A stretch of DNA of 59,408 nucleotides from Lachnotalea glycerini (GTDB lineage: Bacteria > Bacillota > Clostridia > Lachnospirales > Lachnospiraceae): the NCBI RefSeq assembly GCF_003201285.1, contig NZ_QICS01000018.1:1-59408 (forward strand). The letters are read 5' to 3'. A program made the position numbers and the translations under genes. Under the pieces are notes generated by a model. That model was given only the letters and a program-made list of their open reading frames with translations, made no database searches and was not told the origin of the DNA. Below are positions 1 to 11,912 of this stretch, piece by piece (position 1 is the first letter of the stretch; each line of letters opens with the position of its first letter).

Positions 1-29
1 AAAACATTACTCACTTTTTATGAGAATTA

Positions 30-77
30 TAAAAGGCCGTAATCCAGTAAATACAGTGGATTCCAGCCTTTTTTAAC
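30..77. terminator. Probable bidirectional terminator
   Basis: An interrupted inverted repeat (AAAAGGC and AATCCA pairing with TGGATT and GCCTTTTT) is flanked by A and T tracts. It lies downstream of the LysR gene on the minus strand and could also end a gene entering from the left on the plus strand. Confidence 0.6.
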
Positions 78-151
78 GTTACAACTGTCAAACATGAGAT
101 TATATAACAAAATAGAAAAAATGCAACAAAAATATTAAAGATTTATAACAG

Positions 152-1021
152 TTATTCTTTACACAAATCTATAAACTTTCTGATTGCATCTGTTAAAAAT
201 TTATTATTGTGCCATACAATATAGTGTTGCCGGGTAAAATCAGCATCAACGATATCTTTCGTGCTTATTATCCCATTCTCTATGTCAGCGTTTACTAACT
301 GCTTCGGCAAGAAAGAAATCCCAATTCCATAGCTTACTGCACGTACAATCGCCTGTGTACTGGTGCTTTCCCACATAGGTGAAATCTGTAAATCCCGCAT
401 TTCAAAGTAGTTGTCTAAAAGTGCCCGACTTGTACTTCCTTTCTCTCTTAATAAAATGGGATAATCCATAATATCCTCTAACTTAATCTTCTGTTTTTCT
501 AATAACGGATGCCTAGGTGGTGTAACTAATATAAGGTGATCCGTACCAACTTGTTCAGTATGTAACTCTTCACTCGCAACCCTGCCTTCAATCAGAGCAA
601 TGTCCAATTCATTATCTAGCAATTTTTTTTGTAAATTTACTCCATTCGTAATAATAACTTTAATACTTAGGTCTTCATACTGTTTTTGAAAACGGCTGAC
701 TAGTTGTGGAAGAAAGTAATTTCCTAAAGTAACGCTTGCACCAATACGGATAACACCAAACTTATCCCCATTTCTCATTTCCATTTCCATTGTATCAAAA
801 ACATCAATAATATGAAGTGACTTAGAATAGAATAAATGCGCACTTTCCGTTGCAAATAAACGTCGTCTAATGCGTTCAAAAAGACAAATTCCATAATAAC
901 TTTCAATTTCTTGAATTGCACGTGTTACTGCTGGCTGTGTCATATGGAGTAATTCTGCTGCTTTGGTAATATTCTGAGTACGATATACCTGTATAAAAAT
1001 CTTCATATGCTTTATTGTCAT
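152..1021 (-). CDS. LysR-family transcriptional regulator
   Basis: 289 aa, the usual LTTR length. The N-terminal winged helix-turn-helix (about residues 3-60, with the typical ITKAAELLHMTQPAVTRAI stretch) is followed by a periplasmic-binding-like effector domain from about residue 88. It is transcribed away from the adjacent chromate-transporter pair across a 173-bp intergenic region, the usual layout in which an LTTR controls its divergent neighbour. The effector cannot be read from sequence. The family call is secure; control of the chr genes is inferred from position. Confidence 0.92.
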   Translation of the reverse strand: MTIKHMKIFIQVYRTQNITKAAELLHMTQPAVTRAIQEIESYYGICLFERIRRRLFATESAHLFYSKSLHIIDVFDTMEMEMRNGDKFGVIRIGASVTLGNYFLPQLVSRFQKQYEDLSIKVIITNGVNLQKKLLDNELDIALIEGRVASEELHTEQVGTDHLILVTPPRHPLLEKQKIKLEDIMDYPILLREKGSTSRALLDNYFEMRDLQISPMWESTSTQAIVRAVSYGIGISFLPKQLVNADIENGIISTKDIVDADFTRQHYIVWHNNKFLTDAIRKFIDLCKE

Positions 1022-1062
1022 AGTAATTCTCTTTCATACCAAAATTGTATTATATATATATA

Positions 1063-1091
1063 ATAATAGCATTATATGTATATACTTTCAA
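1063..1091 (-). promoter_or_regulatory. Predicted sigma-A promoter of the LysR gene
   Basis: On the minus strand TTGAAA (1086-1091) and TATTAT (1063-1068) are separated by 17 bp. The element lies in the AT-rich divergent region shared with the chromate-transporter genes, where an LTTR would be expected to bind. Confidence 0.5.
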
Positions 1092-1194
1092 GTGATACAA
1101 TAAGTGAAAAGAGACCTTATAAAAAAGTTCAAATCAACAAACGTTTTTATAACGTTTTCTTTCTAGAGTGAATGAAAGGAATTGATATATAAAT

Positions 1195-1782
1195 ATGAAA
1201 TCAGAAAAAAAACACAATAGTAAACTAACAACACTAACAAAATTGTTTTTAAGCACTTTGTATATTAGTGCCTTTACCTTTGGCGGTGGATTTGTCATTA
1301 TCACTTTCATGAAGCGAAAATTTGTAGATGAACTGCATTGGATTGATGAGGAAGAAATGTTGAACTTAGCAGCTTTGGCACAATCTGCTCCTGGAGCAAT
1401 TGCAGTGAATGCAGCTATTTTAGTAGGATGGCGTGTTGCAGGATTCTTAGGAATGATAGTTTCAATTATTGGCACTATATTACCGCCCATGATTATATTA
1501 TCCGTTATTTCATTTTTCTATGCTGAATTTGCCACTAACTTATATGTCACATTTGCATTAAAAGGAATGCAGGCAGGTGTTGCAGCAGTCATTCTTGATG
1601 TTGTTTTTGGTCTTGGCTCAAATGTATTGAAAGAAAAATCTATTCTTAGTGTCACTATTTTGATTGCTGCCTTTATAGCCACTTACTTTTTGGACATCAA
1701 CGTGATTTTCATTATTCTTGCCGCAATAATGGTTGGTATTATGAAAGAATTAATCTATCTTAGAAAGGAGCATACATTATGA
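1195..1782 (+). CDS. Chromate transporter family protein, first half (short-chain CHR)
   Basis: 195 aa with about six hydrophobic segments, half the size of a long-chain ChrA. It carries the CHR hallmarks: FGGGF at 29-33 and a QSAPGAIAVN motif near 63-72. Its stop codon overlaps the start of the next gene (ATGA), so the two halves are translationally coupled and probably assemble as a heterodimer. CHR proteins export chromate or related oxyanions, but many Firmicute members have no proven substrate. AAAGGA lies upstream of the start at a rather long spacing. Confidence 0.88.
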   Translation: MKSEKKHNSKLTTLTKLFLSTLYISAFTFGGGFVIITFMKRKFVDELHWIDEEEMLNLAALAQSAPGAIAVNAAILVGWRVAGFLGMIVSIIGTILPPMIILSVISFFYAEFATNLYVTFALKGMQAGVAAVILDVVFGLGSNVLKEKSILSVTILIAAFIATYFLDINVIFIILAAIMVGIMKELIYLRKEHTL

Positions 1783-2333
1783 TTTATCTACAATTATTAT
1801 TGAGTTTTATGCAGGTCGGACTTTTTAGTATAGGTGGTGGATATGCAGCAATACCGTTGATACAAAATCAAGTCGTTGATACGCATTCTTGGCTTACATT
1901 AAATGAATTTACCAATTTAATCACGATTGCAGAAATGACTCCAGGTCCTATCGCAGTAAATTCTGCAACCTTTGTCGGAATACGTGTCGCTGGATTTGGC
2001 GGTGCCGTTATTTCTACTTTTGGCTGTATTTTACCATCCTGTTTTATTGTTTCATTATTAGCTTTTATTTACTACAAATTTAAAGGGGTATCCACAATTC
2101 AAAGTGTACTATCCTCCCTAAGGCCTGCCGTAGTCGCATTGATAGCCGCCGCAGGACTGTCTATTCTACAATTAGTTTTGTTTAATGATGACTCAATTAT
2201 GCTAAAAAACATAAACTGGATTGGGGCCGCAACGTTTTTAACTGCTTTTATAATATTAAGAAAATGGAAATGGAATCCAATTTTGGTAATGAGTCTTTGC
2301 GGAGTTTTCAGTCTGATTATTAATTTAATATAA
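1779..2333 (+). CDS. Chromate transporter family protein, second half (short-chain CHR)
   Basis: 184 aa integral membrane protein homologous to the preceding gene, with SIGGGYAAIP at 17-26 and EMTPGPIAVN at 52-61. The start ATG overlaps the upstream TGA stop. Paired short-chain CHR proteins are known to insert with opposite topology and function together. The 3' end runs convergently into a small minus-strand ORF and the esterase gene, with no clear terminator between them. Confidence 0.88.
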   Translation: MIYLQLLLSFMQVGLFSIGGGYAAIPLIQNQVVDTHSWLTLNEFTNLITIAEMTPGPIAVNSATFVGIRVAGFGGAVISTFGCILPSCFIVSLLAFIYYKFKGVSTIQSVLSSLRPAVVALIAAAGLSILQLVLFNDDSIMLKNINWIGAATFLTAFIILRKWKWNPILVMSLCGVFSLIINLI

Positions 2334-2456
2334 TGATTGCTGGTGCACAGGTTCCGTATCTGGATCATACGCCAATTTTATACTTTTACAGGATTGATCT
2401 CCAAACACAAGGATACGGTTAGATATTAAATATTCTAAATATTTTTTAAAATCCAT
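2325..2456 (-). CDS. Possible 43-aa ORF or gene remnant
   Basis: A short minus-strand ORF starts at an ATG inside the last codons of the esterase gene, in another frame. It ends 9 nt inside the convergent chromate-transporter gene. The composition (VFGDQSCKSIKLAYDP and a C-terminal QQSLY) looks protein-like for an AT-rich gap, but there is no recognisable family and no clear ribosome site. It may be the tail of a deleted gene, a coupled microprotein, or chance. Confidence 0.25.
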   Translation of the reverse strand: MDFKKYLEYLISNRILVFGDQSCKSIKLAYDPDTEPVHQQSLY

Positions 2457-3259
2457 TCTGCCGCCAGCCTAATCCAAGGCTGTATTTCTGTTACAACCTC
2501 ACCTGTTTCCATCGTCCCCAAGGCAAGACCATGGTGTCCTTTTTCAAAAACGTGAAAAGAAAATGCTACCTTTGCTTTTCTCATTGCATTTACCAAGAGA
2601 AGTGAATTCTCAACAGGTACCGCCTGATCCTCAAAGGTATGCCATACAAATGACTTAGGCATTGTCTCATCTACCTGCTTTTCCAAAGACAGCAGCTCTC
2701 TCCAATTACAGTCTTTAACCCTATCACCAAGTAAATTTTTAAAACTGTCTTGATGGGCAAATTCCCCTGAGGTAATAACAGGATAAGATAATACCAATGC
2801 ATTTGGTTTAATTTCTTCTTGATTCACTTTCAGCTCTCTTAAAACAAAATCCTTATTCCAAAAGGTTCCAAGACTGGCTGCTAGATGCCCTCCTGCCGAA
2901 AAACCAAGAACTACGATTTTTTCAGGATCAACATGCCATTTTTTTGCCGATTCCCGAACTAACTTCACACTTTTTGCTAATTGATTCAGAGAGGTTGGAA
3001 ATTGAGCCGGTGCACAGCTATAATTTAATACACAGGCATGCAGACCGAAGCTGTTCATTTTCAGGGCAATTGGCTCACCTTCCTTAGATGCTGTACCAAT
3101 ATACCCTCCTCCTGGGCAGACAAGCACCAATGGTCTTGTTTTTTCCGGATCAATCGTATTGTCCACAATATAGGTTGTTAATTTAGCCTTAAATCCATTA
3201 TCTTCTATTTCTATTGTATCATTTATCATATACTTGCTCCTTATTATATCTGCTTTCAT
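2435..3259 (-). CDS. Alpha/beta hydrolase (esterase/acetylxylan-esterase-like)
   Basis: 274 aa cytosolic serine hydrolase with no signal peptide. An oxyanion-type PGGGY loop lies at 49-53, the nucleophile elbow GFSAGG at 119-124 (Ser121), a candidate acid at Asp211 and the catalytic His in a GHHG motif at 241-244. The arrangement resembles the BD-FAE and acetyl-esterase group that deacetylates sugar or xylan fragments. A carbohydrate role would suit the nearby beta-glucoside operon, but the substrate is inferred only. Confidence 0.82.
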   Translation of the reverse strand: MKADIIRSKYMINDTIEIEDNGFKAKLTTYIVDNTIDPEKTRPLVLVCPGGGYIGTASKEGEPIALKMNSFGLHACVLNYSCAPAQFPTSLNQLAKSVKLVRESAKKWHVDPEKIVVLGFSAGGHLAASLGTFWNKDFVLRELKVNQEEIKPNALVLSYPVITSGEFAHQDSFKNLLGDRVKDCNWRELLSLEKQVDETMPKSFVWHTFEDQAVPVENSLLLVNAMRKAKVAFSFHVFEKGHHGLALGTMETGEVVTEIQPWIRLAAEWILKNI

Positions 3260-3357
3260 TCGTTCGTTGATTTATCCTGCATTCTCTACCTTTATCACTT
3301 GATTCGTTTTTACATTCCTTCTATATATAACCAATATATTCCAATTAAATTAATTTA

Positions 3358-4524
3358 CTATACGTACGATTTATCGATCTTAACAACAGGAATATAGTTT
3401 TCCCAAGAACTTATTATAATATCTTCAATCTGCTTTTTAACCTCTTCATCACTCAGTACAAATTCAAATGGTACAACCGCATCGAAAATTAAATTCGTAT
3501 GAGTACTTCCCCTTACCATTCTAAAATCATGTATTGTAATATCTTCACCGATTACTCTAACTTTCTCTTCCACCGCTCTACGCATTTGAAATACCATCGT
3601 ATCATCAATGGCAATCGGGTCCATGTGTATTACTGCTTCACAACCTAGTTTCCTATTAAGTTCCATTTCAATGCAGTCAATTGCATCATGCAGTTTAAAA
3701 ATATCTTCATTACTTGGTACCTCACCATGCAAGGATATCATAAGACGTCCCGGACCATAATCATGAATAACTAAATCATGTATTCCTATTATCTCCTCAT
3801 GTGCCAGCACCATTTCCTCTATTTGCTTTACCAGATTACAATCCGGAACCTGTCCAAGCAATGGCGAAAGTGTATCCTTAGCTGCATGATAGCCGGAATA
3901 CAAAATAAATATTGCAACCAATATACCACTCCAGCCATCCATTTCAACATTGGTAAGCTTCATAACAATAACAGATAATAAAACCGCAAGAGTTGCCACA
4001 GAATCCGATAAGCTATCCGTAGCTGTTGCTTTCATCGCAGGCGAATCGATTTTATTACCTAATTTACTATTATAAAACGACATATAAAGCTTAACTACAA
4101 TAGAGAATACTAATATAATAAATGTGACCGTACTTGTGTCAACCGGTGAAGGAGAAATTATTTTTGCAATAGATGATTTTGCTAATTCAAATCCAACTAG
4201 AATAATTGCCATTGATACAATAAAGCCCGACAAATACTCAATTCTTCCATGTCCAAAGGGATGCTTGGCATCTGGCTTTTTTCCTGAAAAATGAAAGCCA
4301 ATTAATGTAATTACGCTAGAGCCTGCATCCGAAAGGTTATTAAAGGCATCCGCAGTAATTGCTATAGAACCGCTTATCACTCCGGCAAAATATTTCCCGA
4401 TAAACAATAAAATGTTTAAAAAAATGCCTACCATGCTGCTAAGCATACCATATTCACGCCGGACTTTTGCATCTGCTATATTCTCCTTGTCCTTAATAAA
4501 TATTCGAGCTAGTAATGAAATCAT
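3358..4524 (-). CDS. Cation diffusion facilitator (CDF) metal exporter
   Basis: 388 aa, longer than the roughly 300-aa FieF type because of an extended cytoplasmic C-terminal region. Six TM segments are expected in residues 30-220. Metal-site residues are visible in the DAFNNLSD stretch (59-66) and a second DSLSD motif, and the family HPFGHGRIEY loop follows TM2-3. CDF proteins export Zn, Fe, Mn or Co by proton antiport as dimers. The DAFNNLSD form (Asn in place of one Asp) is common in MamB-like members, so specificity is uncertain. It is followed closely by the start of no other metal gene. Confidence 0.9.
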   Translation of the reverse strand: MISLLARIFIKDKENIADAKVRREYGMLSSMVGIFLNILLFIGKYFAGVISGSIAITADAFNNLSDAGSSVITLIGFHFSGKKPDAKHPFGHGRIEYLSGFIVSMAIILVGFELAKSSIAKIISPSPVDTSTVTFIILVFSIVVKLYMSFYNSKLGNKIDSPAMKATATDSLSDSVATLAVLLSVIVMKLTNVEMDGWSGILVAIFILYSGYHAAKDTLSPLLGQVPDCNLVKQIEEMVLAHEEIIGIHDLVIHDYGPGRLMISLHGEVPSNEDIFKLHDAIDCIEMELNRKLGCEAVIHMDPIAIDDTMVFQMRRAVEEKVRVIGEDITIHDFRMVRGSTHTNLIFDAVVPFEFVLSDEEVKKQIEDIIISSWENYIPVVKIDKSYV

Positions 4525-4543
4525 ATAATTACTCCTTTACTGG

Positions 4544-5521
4544 TTACTCATCAACTGAAAATTTTAATCCCCATGAGGATCTAATACGATCCATGATATT
4601 TAGTACCTCTAAACTATCTCGATTGGTCAATACTTCGCTTTCAAGCCGGCCTTCTAGAATGCAGCGGTTTGTCTCTCTAATCTGATATTCAAACCCATTT
4701 ATTTCAAATGGCATATCAATTTCATAAGATTTTCCCCCATATTGTTTGATATACATTTTTTCGGCTCTATGATAGTTTGGAAAATGAATGGAGCCTTTCG
4801 TTCCATAAATCACACTTTCTGTTGGAATTTCCATTCCTATGCAGGTGGTAATTGTTGCCGTTTTATCTCCAGGAAACTGAAAAATAACCGTACTAAATTC
4901 GTCAGTCCCATACTCATTCATAGTCACCTTTGATTCAAAGCTTTTAGGCTTTTCTTTCATTACCATCCAGACAAAGCCAATGTTGTAAATTCCTACATCC
5001 ATTATAGCACCACCACCAAGTGAAAGCTCAAACTTTCTTTTTTTGCTCTTGCTAGTCATAAATCCATAATCTGCACGAATATGTTTTACTTCCCCAATCT
5101 CACCTCGTGCTACTATTTCAAGCATTTTTTTATGCAATGGCAAATGTTTAATCCAAAAAGCCTCCATAATAAATAATTTTTTCTCTTTTGCTATTTGATA
5201 CAAACTTCTGGCATCTTTGGCATTTAACGTTAACGGCTTTTCACACAAGACATGCTTTCCATGATTTAAACACTGTACGCAATTTTCATAGTGCATGGAA
5301 TTTGGAGTAGCGATATAGATGACATTTACTTCATTGTCCTTACAAAGCTCCTCATAGGAAGCATACCACTTAGCTGCATGAAATTTCTCAGCAAATTTTT
5401 TCGCATTTTCCTCATTTCTGGATGCAACTGCCGTTAAAACAACTTCATCTCCCATTTGAAGAAGAGTTTCTGCAAATTGATTCGCAATCGCACCCGTAGC
5501 CATAATTCCCCATTTTAGCAT
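4544..5521 (-). CDS. Gfo/Idh/MocA-family NAD(P)-dependent oxidoreductase
   Basis: 325 aa. An N-terminal Rossmann segment (WGIMATGAIA) is followed by the signature CEKPLT near residues 93-98 and then the mixed alpha/beta substrate domain. Members oxidise or reduce sugars and related polyols. The start was set at the ATG preceded by AGGAGA at about 6-nt spacing; another ATG two codons upstream sits directly on that ribosome site. It lies 20 bp upstream of the CDF gene and downstream of the bgl terminator. The substrate is unknown. Confidence 0.88.
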   Translation of the reverse strand: MLKWGIMATGAIANQFAETLLQMGDEVVLTAVASRNEENAKKFAEKFHAAKWYASYEELCKDNEVNVIYIATPNSMHYENCVQCLNHGKHVLCEKPLTLNAKDARSLYQIAKEKKLFIMEAFWIKHLPLHKKMLEIVARGEIGEVKHIRADYGFMTSKSKKRKFELSLGGGAIMDVGIYNIGFVWMVMKEKPKSFESKVTMNEYGTDEFSTVIFQFPGDKTATITTCIGMEIPTESVIYGTKGSIHFPNYHRAEKMYIKQYGGKSYEIDMPFEINGFEYQIRETNRCILEGRLESEVLTNRDSLEVLNIMDRIRSSWGLKFSVDE

Positions 5522-5574
5522 ACACATTCTCCTATTCTATCAATCTATTAAAATATTATACATGAATATAATAA

Positions 5575-5617
5575 GAAAAAACAGGAAAAAAATTTTTATT
5601 TTCTTCCTGTTTTTTTC
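5575..5617 (-). terminator. Terminator downstream of the bgl operon
   Basis: ACAGGAA and TTCCTGT arms are flanked by A and T tracts, about 10 bp after the phospho-beta-glucosidase stop. The symmetric flanks mean it could work in either direction. Confidence 0.65.
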
Positions 5618-5623
5618 TATTAT

Positions 5624-8935
<3,312 letters not shown>

Positions 8936-9077
8936 CTACATTCCTTTCGCTTCGCTCAAGGCACACACAAGTTATGAAAAATGTTGTGCCCCTCCTCTTT
9001 GTAAGTTCGCCTCAAAATCTACTTTATTTTTCACTCTTTTCTCCTTTTTGATAAAATAGATTTTTATTATTTTAAAC

Positions 9078-9125
9078 AAAAAAACTCAGAACAAATTAAT
9101 CTCATTTAATTAATTGTTCTGAGTT
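9078..9125 (-). terminator. Conditional terminator in the bglP leader
   Basis: On the minus strand an AACTCAGAACA arm pairs with TGTTCTGAGTT and is followed by a run of seven T. Its 5' arm overlaps the RAT, the standard LicT/BglG arrangement in which bound antiterminator prevents hairpin formation. Confidence 0.85.
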
Positions 9126-9150
9126 ATGCCTGCCTTACAGTAACACCTCT
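9120..9150 (-). promoter_or_regulatory. Ribonucleic antiterminator (RAT) for LicT/BglG
   Basis: The minus strand reads GTGTTACTGTAAGGCAGGC, matching the RAT core (TGTTACTG, spacer, GCAGGC). It overlaps the stop of the antiterminator gene and the upstream arm of the terminator. It gates read-through into the PTS and phospho-glucosidase genes. Confidence 0.85.
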
Positions 9151-9979
9151 AGTTCATATTCATTCTATTTAAATGTAATGTCAAAAATAGCATTTCTCCC
9201 TGGCTTATATCCCAATCATAGGTTTGCTTTAAAAATTGTGCTATTTTCTTTGAACATTTAAAATCCTTTTGGCATTTCTCCAATATTGTTTCTGCCAGAG
9301 AATAGTCCATATTAAGCCTATCACCTTGAATCTGCCTTTTGACAAAAAAACGTATATGTGTAATAAACCTTTTTACATCAAAATTTTCTTCACTGAATTC
9401 TTTTCCATAATATAACTTTGTAATATTTAAAATATTTTGAATTATTTTTGTACACATAATAGTTTCCTGCATCTCACTATGCTCAAAATTTGAATTGATA
9501 AAATGAAGCGCTATAAATGCAGCTTCCTGATTTGGAATTTTGTGTCCTGTCTTTTCGTTTAAATCAGCAACTACATTTTTTGCAAACTTATATTCCTCCG
9601 GATAAATCAGCTTAATATCCCACTCAAGAGGATTTGTAAAATACAAGCCTTGCTCAGCTCTTTGAAGCATCATAGACAAGTGATCTGATAAAGTGAGTAA
9701 AATGATATCATTACAATGGTATCCAAGTCTTTCTTCTCCTTTTTTAATGATATTGCTGGCCAGTTCAATATCACTAATGCTGATTCTTTTTAGCAAACTA
9801 TCGAAATCCTTTTTGATACCCTCTGAATCTAATATAAATCTTTTTTCTACCAAAGAGGCATCAATTGAATTGCCTGGCTTAACATTAAATGCTACACCCT
9901 TACCCATAACAACTTGTTCTTTTTTATCGTCATTTTGTACAAATGCCACATTGTTGTTTAGTGCCTTTATCAGCTTCAT
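9149..9979 (-). CDS. licT: BglG/LicT-family transcription antiterminator
   Basis: 276 aa, the length of B. subtilis LicT. An N-terminal CAT RNA-binding domain (1-60) precedes PRD1 and PRD2. The four regulatory histidines are all visible: His100 (SDH), His159 (ALHF), His208 (THIRF) and His269 (LHL). PTS phosphorylation on these sites switches the protein by substrate and catabolite state. It should bind the RAT elements found before its own gene and before bglP, giving autoregulation plus operon control. Confidence 0.95.
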   Translation of the reverse strand: MKLIKALNNNVAFVQNDDKKEQVVMGKGVAFNVKPGNSIDASLVEKRFILDSEGIKKDFDSLLKRISISDIELASNIIKKGEERLGYHCNDIILLTLSDHLSMMLQRAEQGLYFTNPLEWDIKLIYPEEYKFAKNVVADLNEKTGHKIPNQEAAFIALHFINSNFEHSEMQETIMCTKIIQNILNITKLYYGKEFSEENFDVKRFITHIRFFVKRQIQGDRLNMDYSLAETILEKCQKDFKCSKKIAQFLKQTYDWDISQGEMLFLTLHLNRMNMN

Positions 9980-10001
9980 TCTTTCACACCTCTTTAAAAT
10001 A

Positions 10002-10048
10002 AAAAAACATGACTTAAAATATGTTAAAACACATATCCTCAGTCATGC
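10002..10048 (-). terminator. Conditional terminator in the licT leader
   Basis: On the minus strand AGTCATG pairs with CATGACT, with an inner pairing around ATGTG and ACAT, followed by a T tract. The 5' arm overlaps the second RAT. It ends 23 bp upstream of the licT start codon. Confidence 0.8.
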
Positions 10049-10070
10049 CTGCTCTACCAGTAACACTCTA
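10042..10070 (-). promoter_or_regulatory. RAT element in the licT leader
   Basis: The minus strand reads GTGTTACTGGTAGAGCAGGC, a second copy of the RAT core seen at 9120-9150. It starts within a few bases of the predicted transcription start. Confidence 0.85.
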
Positions 10071-10075
10071 TTGCC

Positions 10076-10104
10076 ATGATACAACGATTTTAACAAAATG
10101 TCAA
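10076..10104 (-). promoter_or_regulatory. Promoter of the licT-bglP-bglA operon
   Basis: Minus-strand TTGACA (10099-10104), 17-bp spacer, TATCAT (10076-10081). The predicted start falls near 10069, at the 5' edge of the RAT. Confidence 0.75.
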
Positions 10105-10267
10105 TGCTATTTTATTTATTCTTCATTTTTCAAAACAATCTGTATATATTATTACGATTATTATTCACTATTTTAGTAAAATCACCCATTTAAATAGAAT
10201 TTATACATTTATTTGCAGTAACATTACAGTATACTTTTTTATTGAATCTTTCTTGCTTTCATATAAA

Positions 10268-11461
10268 CTAGATCTTATATATCAGCCTTTCTTCCCACTC
10301 ATATAGTGCCTCGTCAAAATCTAGCTTTTTCTTTATCTCTTCTATCAATACATTTCTCTCTTCATCACTTAATAATGCAAATACCCTATTGCACTCCTCC
10401 TGATAAAAGCATTCCTGTAACAGCTCCTTCAAATCGGACAGGCTTTTGACCCTTTTCTTTATTAATTCTATTCTAGCCTCTAAACTTTGTTTCTTCATTA
10501 CTTCTATTAATTCTCTAAGTGCTTCATCCTCCATAGAGCCGCCTTCTCTATATTTTTTCTCCTGTATGCTTTTTGGGTCCTTTACCTCTATCAATACCTG
10601 CTGTAAGCTATGCTGTTTGATACCTAGCATTAGAACATAAGCAATTTCGTTAATATCTTTTTTAAGATATTCAAATAAACAGATATCGCCTTTAAATTGT
10701 TCCATAACAAAGCTTTGAAGTGTATCATTTAATATCTGCCGGATTTTATCTTGCTCCTTATCTTGAAACAATTCCTCTATTTCAATTCTTTGCATTTCAC
10801 CAATGCTTAAGCAATTCAAATCTTGCTTTGTAAGTAGGCGTCCCAAAGAATTACGAAGCACAATGCTTGCTATATTTATTATTAGACCCGAATAATCTCG
10901 GTGATAAGCTATGAGAATTTTCTCAACCTCTTCTTTCGAAAAATAGCCTAAAAATTCTTGCTCCAAAGAGGTTCTGTATAAATATTCATAGATTAGATCA
11001 ATTCCTTGTATATTTTTAACCTCACAAATCAGCGGATAGTCAAGCGTTAAAAGATGATTCGTTGCATCAAAATCCACATCATAGCGTTCAAAAAATGCTT
11101 TCATCCCATCTATTATCGTTTCGCGATAGCAGTCGTTATGGTAATCCTCAAACCGGACACATAATGAAGCAAATAGCTTCTTTGCCCTCTTAATTTTATC
11201 CTTTTTCTTATTTAATCCTATCTCAAATGCCTTCATTGCAGTTAAATTGTTATTGCCCTCTGATAATTCATACGATTCCTCATAAGCCGTTGCATGAGAG
11301 ACATCAAAATCTACCTCCTGTATACAATAGAGAACTGAGGACAATATTTGTCTTGCTGTTTGATAGGTAACGGAGGTACTTTCATTACTTGTGTATTTTC
11401 TAACGCGCTTTGCTACAACTTGTAACAGCTCTTCTTCACTAAATTTCATTTTCTTCCTCAC
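10268..11461 (-). CDS. Protein of unknown function, DUF6179-like
   Basis: 397 aa, mostly helical and charged, with no signal peptide, TM segment or catalytic motif I can identify. Overall pattern and pairing with the preceding gene recall the DUF6179/DUF6323 pair seen in Lachnospiraceae; that assignment is from memory, not a search. The start overlaps the end of the upstream gene by 23 bp, so the two are translationally coupled. Acidic/basic heptad-like stretches (around 290-380) suggest protein-protein contacts. No function can be assigned. Confidence 0.6.
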   Translation of the reverse strand: MRKKMKFSEEELLQVVAKRVRKYTSNESTSVTYQTARQILSSVLYCIQEVDFDVSHATAYEESYELSEGNNNLTAMKAFEIGLNKKKDKIKRAKKLFASLCVRFEDYHNDCYRETIIDGMKAFFERYDVDFDATNHLLTLDYPLICEVKNIQGIDLIYEYLYRTSLEQEFLGYFSKEEVEKILIAYHRDYSGLIINIASIVLRNSLGRLLTKQDLNCLSIGEMQRIEIEELFQDKEQDKIRQILNDTLQSFVMEQFKGDICLFEYLKKDINEIAYVLMLGIKQHSLQQVLIEVKDPKSIQEKKYREGGSMEDEALRELIEVMKKQSLEARIELIKKRVKSLSDLKELLQECFYQEECNRVFALLSDEERNVLIEEIKKKLDFDEALYEWEERLIYKI

Positions 11462-11912
11462 CTGCTCCTATAAAACCAATTCCTTCGCTTCTGATTTTTC
11501 TGCAAAATGCATCAAGACAACTTCCTTCCAGATAATCCAAGTCACCTTGACATTTTCCGTTGAAGCATTCTTTCATATAACTAAGTAATTCATCATCCGT
11601 TACTTCATCCAATGCTTCATTCTTATAGATATAGAAAATCTCCTGAAGTCCTTCTAACGTATCCACATAATTATCCTGATAGATAAAAGGTGAGTCACAA
11701 AATTCATAAATAATTTTAGAAAGTATGCCCTCTCCAAATTCTACTCTTTCTTCTTGTCTTAGACTATTTTTTCTACTATCTAGAAGTTGTAATGCTTCTT
11801 TTGATGATAAACTTAACCCGAATTTATTGGTGTAGCTATTGCACTTGATCACTTTTTGTAATTGTTCTTTTCCATTACTCATCATTAGTTCAAATAACTG
11901 TTTTTCCTCCAT
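11439..11912 (-). CDS. Protein of unknown function, DUF6323-like
   Basis: 157 aa, soluble, acidic. Features that look family-typical are a LTLS-type SSKEALQLLDSRKNSL helix, EFGEGILSKIIYEFCDSPFI and NYVDTL. The C-terminal region contains four cysteines (CFNGKCQ, SCLDAFC) that might bind metal, though no clean ribbon motif is visible. It is the first gene of a two-gene unit with the DUF6179-like protein. Family naming is from recall. Confidence 0.6.
   Translation of the reverse strand: MEEKQLFELMMSNGKEQLQKVIKCNSYTNKFGLSLSSKEALQLLDSRKNSLRQEERVEFGEGILSKIIYEFCDSPFIYQDNYVDTLEGLQEIFYIYKNEALDEVTDDELLSYMKECFNGKCQGDLDYLEGSCLDAFCRKIRSEGIGFIGAGEEENEI

Noticed and set aside
1134-1490. 118-aa minus-strand ORF opposite the first chromate-transporter gene
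   Set aside because: A shadow of a clear membrane-protein gene, with no ribosome site and no family features.
10200-10267. A third RAT suggested by a TGTTACTG core near 10218-10230
   Set aside because: The GCAGGC half and an overlapping terminator are missing.
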